Under the pieces are notes generated by a model that was given only the letters and a program-made list of their open reading frames with translations, searched no databases and had not been told where the DNA came from. From assembly GCA_024742495.1 (NCBI GenBank), contig JANSYJ010000008.1, positions 62,001 to 126,000 of the forward strand: a DNA stretch of 64,000 nt. Direction: 5' to 3'. Shown one piece after another: positions 63,322 through 64,000 of this stretch. The position numbers and the translations under genes are program-made. The stretch's first letter is position 1; the number at the start of each line of letters is the position of its first letter. The DNA is from Bacteroidota bacterium. Its GTDB lineage: Bacteria; Bacteroidota; Bacteroidia; Flavobacteriales; Schleiferiaceae.

Positions 63322-64000
63322 ATGGAAAAAATCAACTCCTATTTAGATCAAGGCATCGCCTTAGCCATACAGTATGGTGGACAAATCGTATTGGCCATAA
63401 TTGTATTAATTATTGGTATTGCTCTTATTAAACGAGTAAATCGCGGCCTTCGAAAAAATATGGAAAAGCGCAAACTGGATCCATCCTTACGTCCATTTGC
63501 CTTAAGTATGATTGATGCCATTTTGAAAGTTCTCTTGGTTATTTCCATTGCCAGTATGGTTGGGATTGAGATGACATCTTTCGTTGCCATCCTAGGTGCA
63601 GCAGGCTTAGCGATTGGATTGGCCTTGCAAGGTTCGCTCTCTAATTTCGCAGGGGGCGTACTTATATTAATTTTAAAGCCCTTTAAGGTGGGTGACCTCA
63701 TAGAATTCGACGGAAAGCTGGGCTTTGTGCGGGAGATTCAAATTTTTGTGACCAAAATTGAAACCTTCGAACATGTGGTGCATATCATTCCAAATGCCGG
63801 ACTATCATCGGGATCGATAAGCAATTTCTCCGATAAACCAAGTAAACGCCAAGATTGGGTTTTTGGCATCGGCTATGGCGCCAATATCGATAAGGCCAAG
63901 GAAATACTCATGGAGCTTGCTGGAGCAGAAAGCAAAATTCTACAGGATCCCGCTCCTCAAATCTTTGTTTCCGAATTAGCTGACTCTTCGGTTAACATCA
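63322..64000 (+). CDS. Second MscS-family channel, truncated by the window end
   Basis: An ATG at 63322 opens a frame of 226 codons that runs off the right edge. The product repeats the plan of the preceding channel: YGGQIVLAIIVLIIGIALIKR, then MVGIEMTSFVAILGAAGLA and the pore region LALQGSLSNFAGGVLIL, nearly identical between the two. The regions diverge after PFKVGD: this copy has LIEFDGKLGFVREIQIF where the first has FIDGAGVSGTVREIQIF. A tandem duplication with later divergence of the cytoplasmic cage is the simplest account. The C-terminus is missing from the window. Confidence 0.93.
   Translation, partial: MEKINSYLDQGIALAIQYGGQIVLAIIVLIIGIALIKRVNRGLRKNMEKRKLDPSLRPFALSMIDAILKVLLVISIASMVGIEMTSFVAILGAAGLAIGLALQGSLSNFAGGVLILILKPFKVGDLIEFDGKLGFVREIQIFVTKIETFEHVVHIIPNAGLSSGSISNFSDKPSKRQDWVFGIGYGANIDKAKEILMELAGAESKILQDPAPQIFVSELADSSVNI

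Overview
The window comes from a Bacteroidota chromosome, most likely a marine Flavobacteriales lineage. The signs are C-terminal type IX secretion sorting tails, DUF6029 and Omp28-type envelope proteins, a MurF-Alr fusion, an alternative complex III operon (ActABCDEF) next to cytochrome oxidase genes, and start sites preceded by the Bacteroidota promoter element TAnnTTTG instead of clear Shine-Dalgarno sequences. Several genes start with TTG or GTG and overlap the gene before them. No rRNA, tRNA, CRISPR array, transposase or prophage was found.

Layout. 1-3360: a periplasmic thioredoxin, DUF6029 barrel and Omp28 lipoprotein unit. 3364-6983: a type IX-secreted protein, then ruvB-queG. 7008-18299: a long leftward respiratory operon, actABCDEF-coxB-coxA. 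18446-24514: a SPOR protein, the rimP-nusA-infB operon and a zinc-ribbon-less class III sirtuin. 24578-30559: a receiver, membrane HEAT protein and processive GT2 unit facing a PNGase F-like secreted protein, DUF502 and YjbR genes. 30675-34138: a membrane protein and the ftsX-DUF3098-uppP-truB operon. 34358-40816: a large membrane-anchored SPOR protein, two paralogous envelope proteins, a 4-TM protein and an M1 aminopeptidase. 40900-45954: tdk with murF-alr, an unknown conserved protein and queA. 46028-48434: a barrel protein, DUF1428 and a complete subclass B1 metallo-beta-lactamase. 48435-48911: a tandem-repeat intergenic region. 48912-56187: a MacAB-like efflux operon divergent from a sigma-54 response regulator and its histidine kinase. 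56220-59067: an AT-rich type II restriction-modification island. 59068-64000: small membrane proteins, rlmN, a polyprenyl synthase and two tandem MscS channels, the last cut by the window edge.

How the genes work together. The respiratory operon encodes menaquinol oxidation by alternative complex III and electron transfer to an A-type cytochrome oxidase; subunit III is not in the window. Cell-wall genes are scattered through the region (uppP, ftsX, murF-alr, two SPOR proteins). The efflux and two-component locus shows unusually readable control: two inverted-repeat sites lie about 100-120 bp upstream of a -24/-12-like element facing the transporter operon.

The most interesting items are the BglII-like restriction system with a cytosine-5 methyltransferase, a controller-like protein and several palindromes; the B1 metallo-beta-lactamase; the sigma-54 efflux switch; the 126-bp tandem repeat; and the SPOR protein with an unrecognised periplasmic domain.
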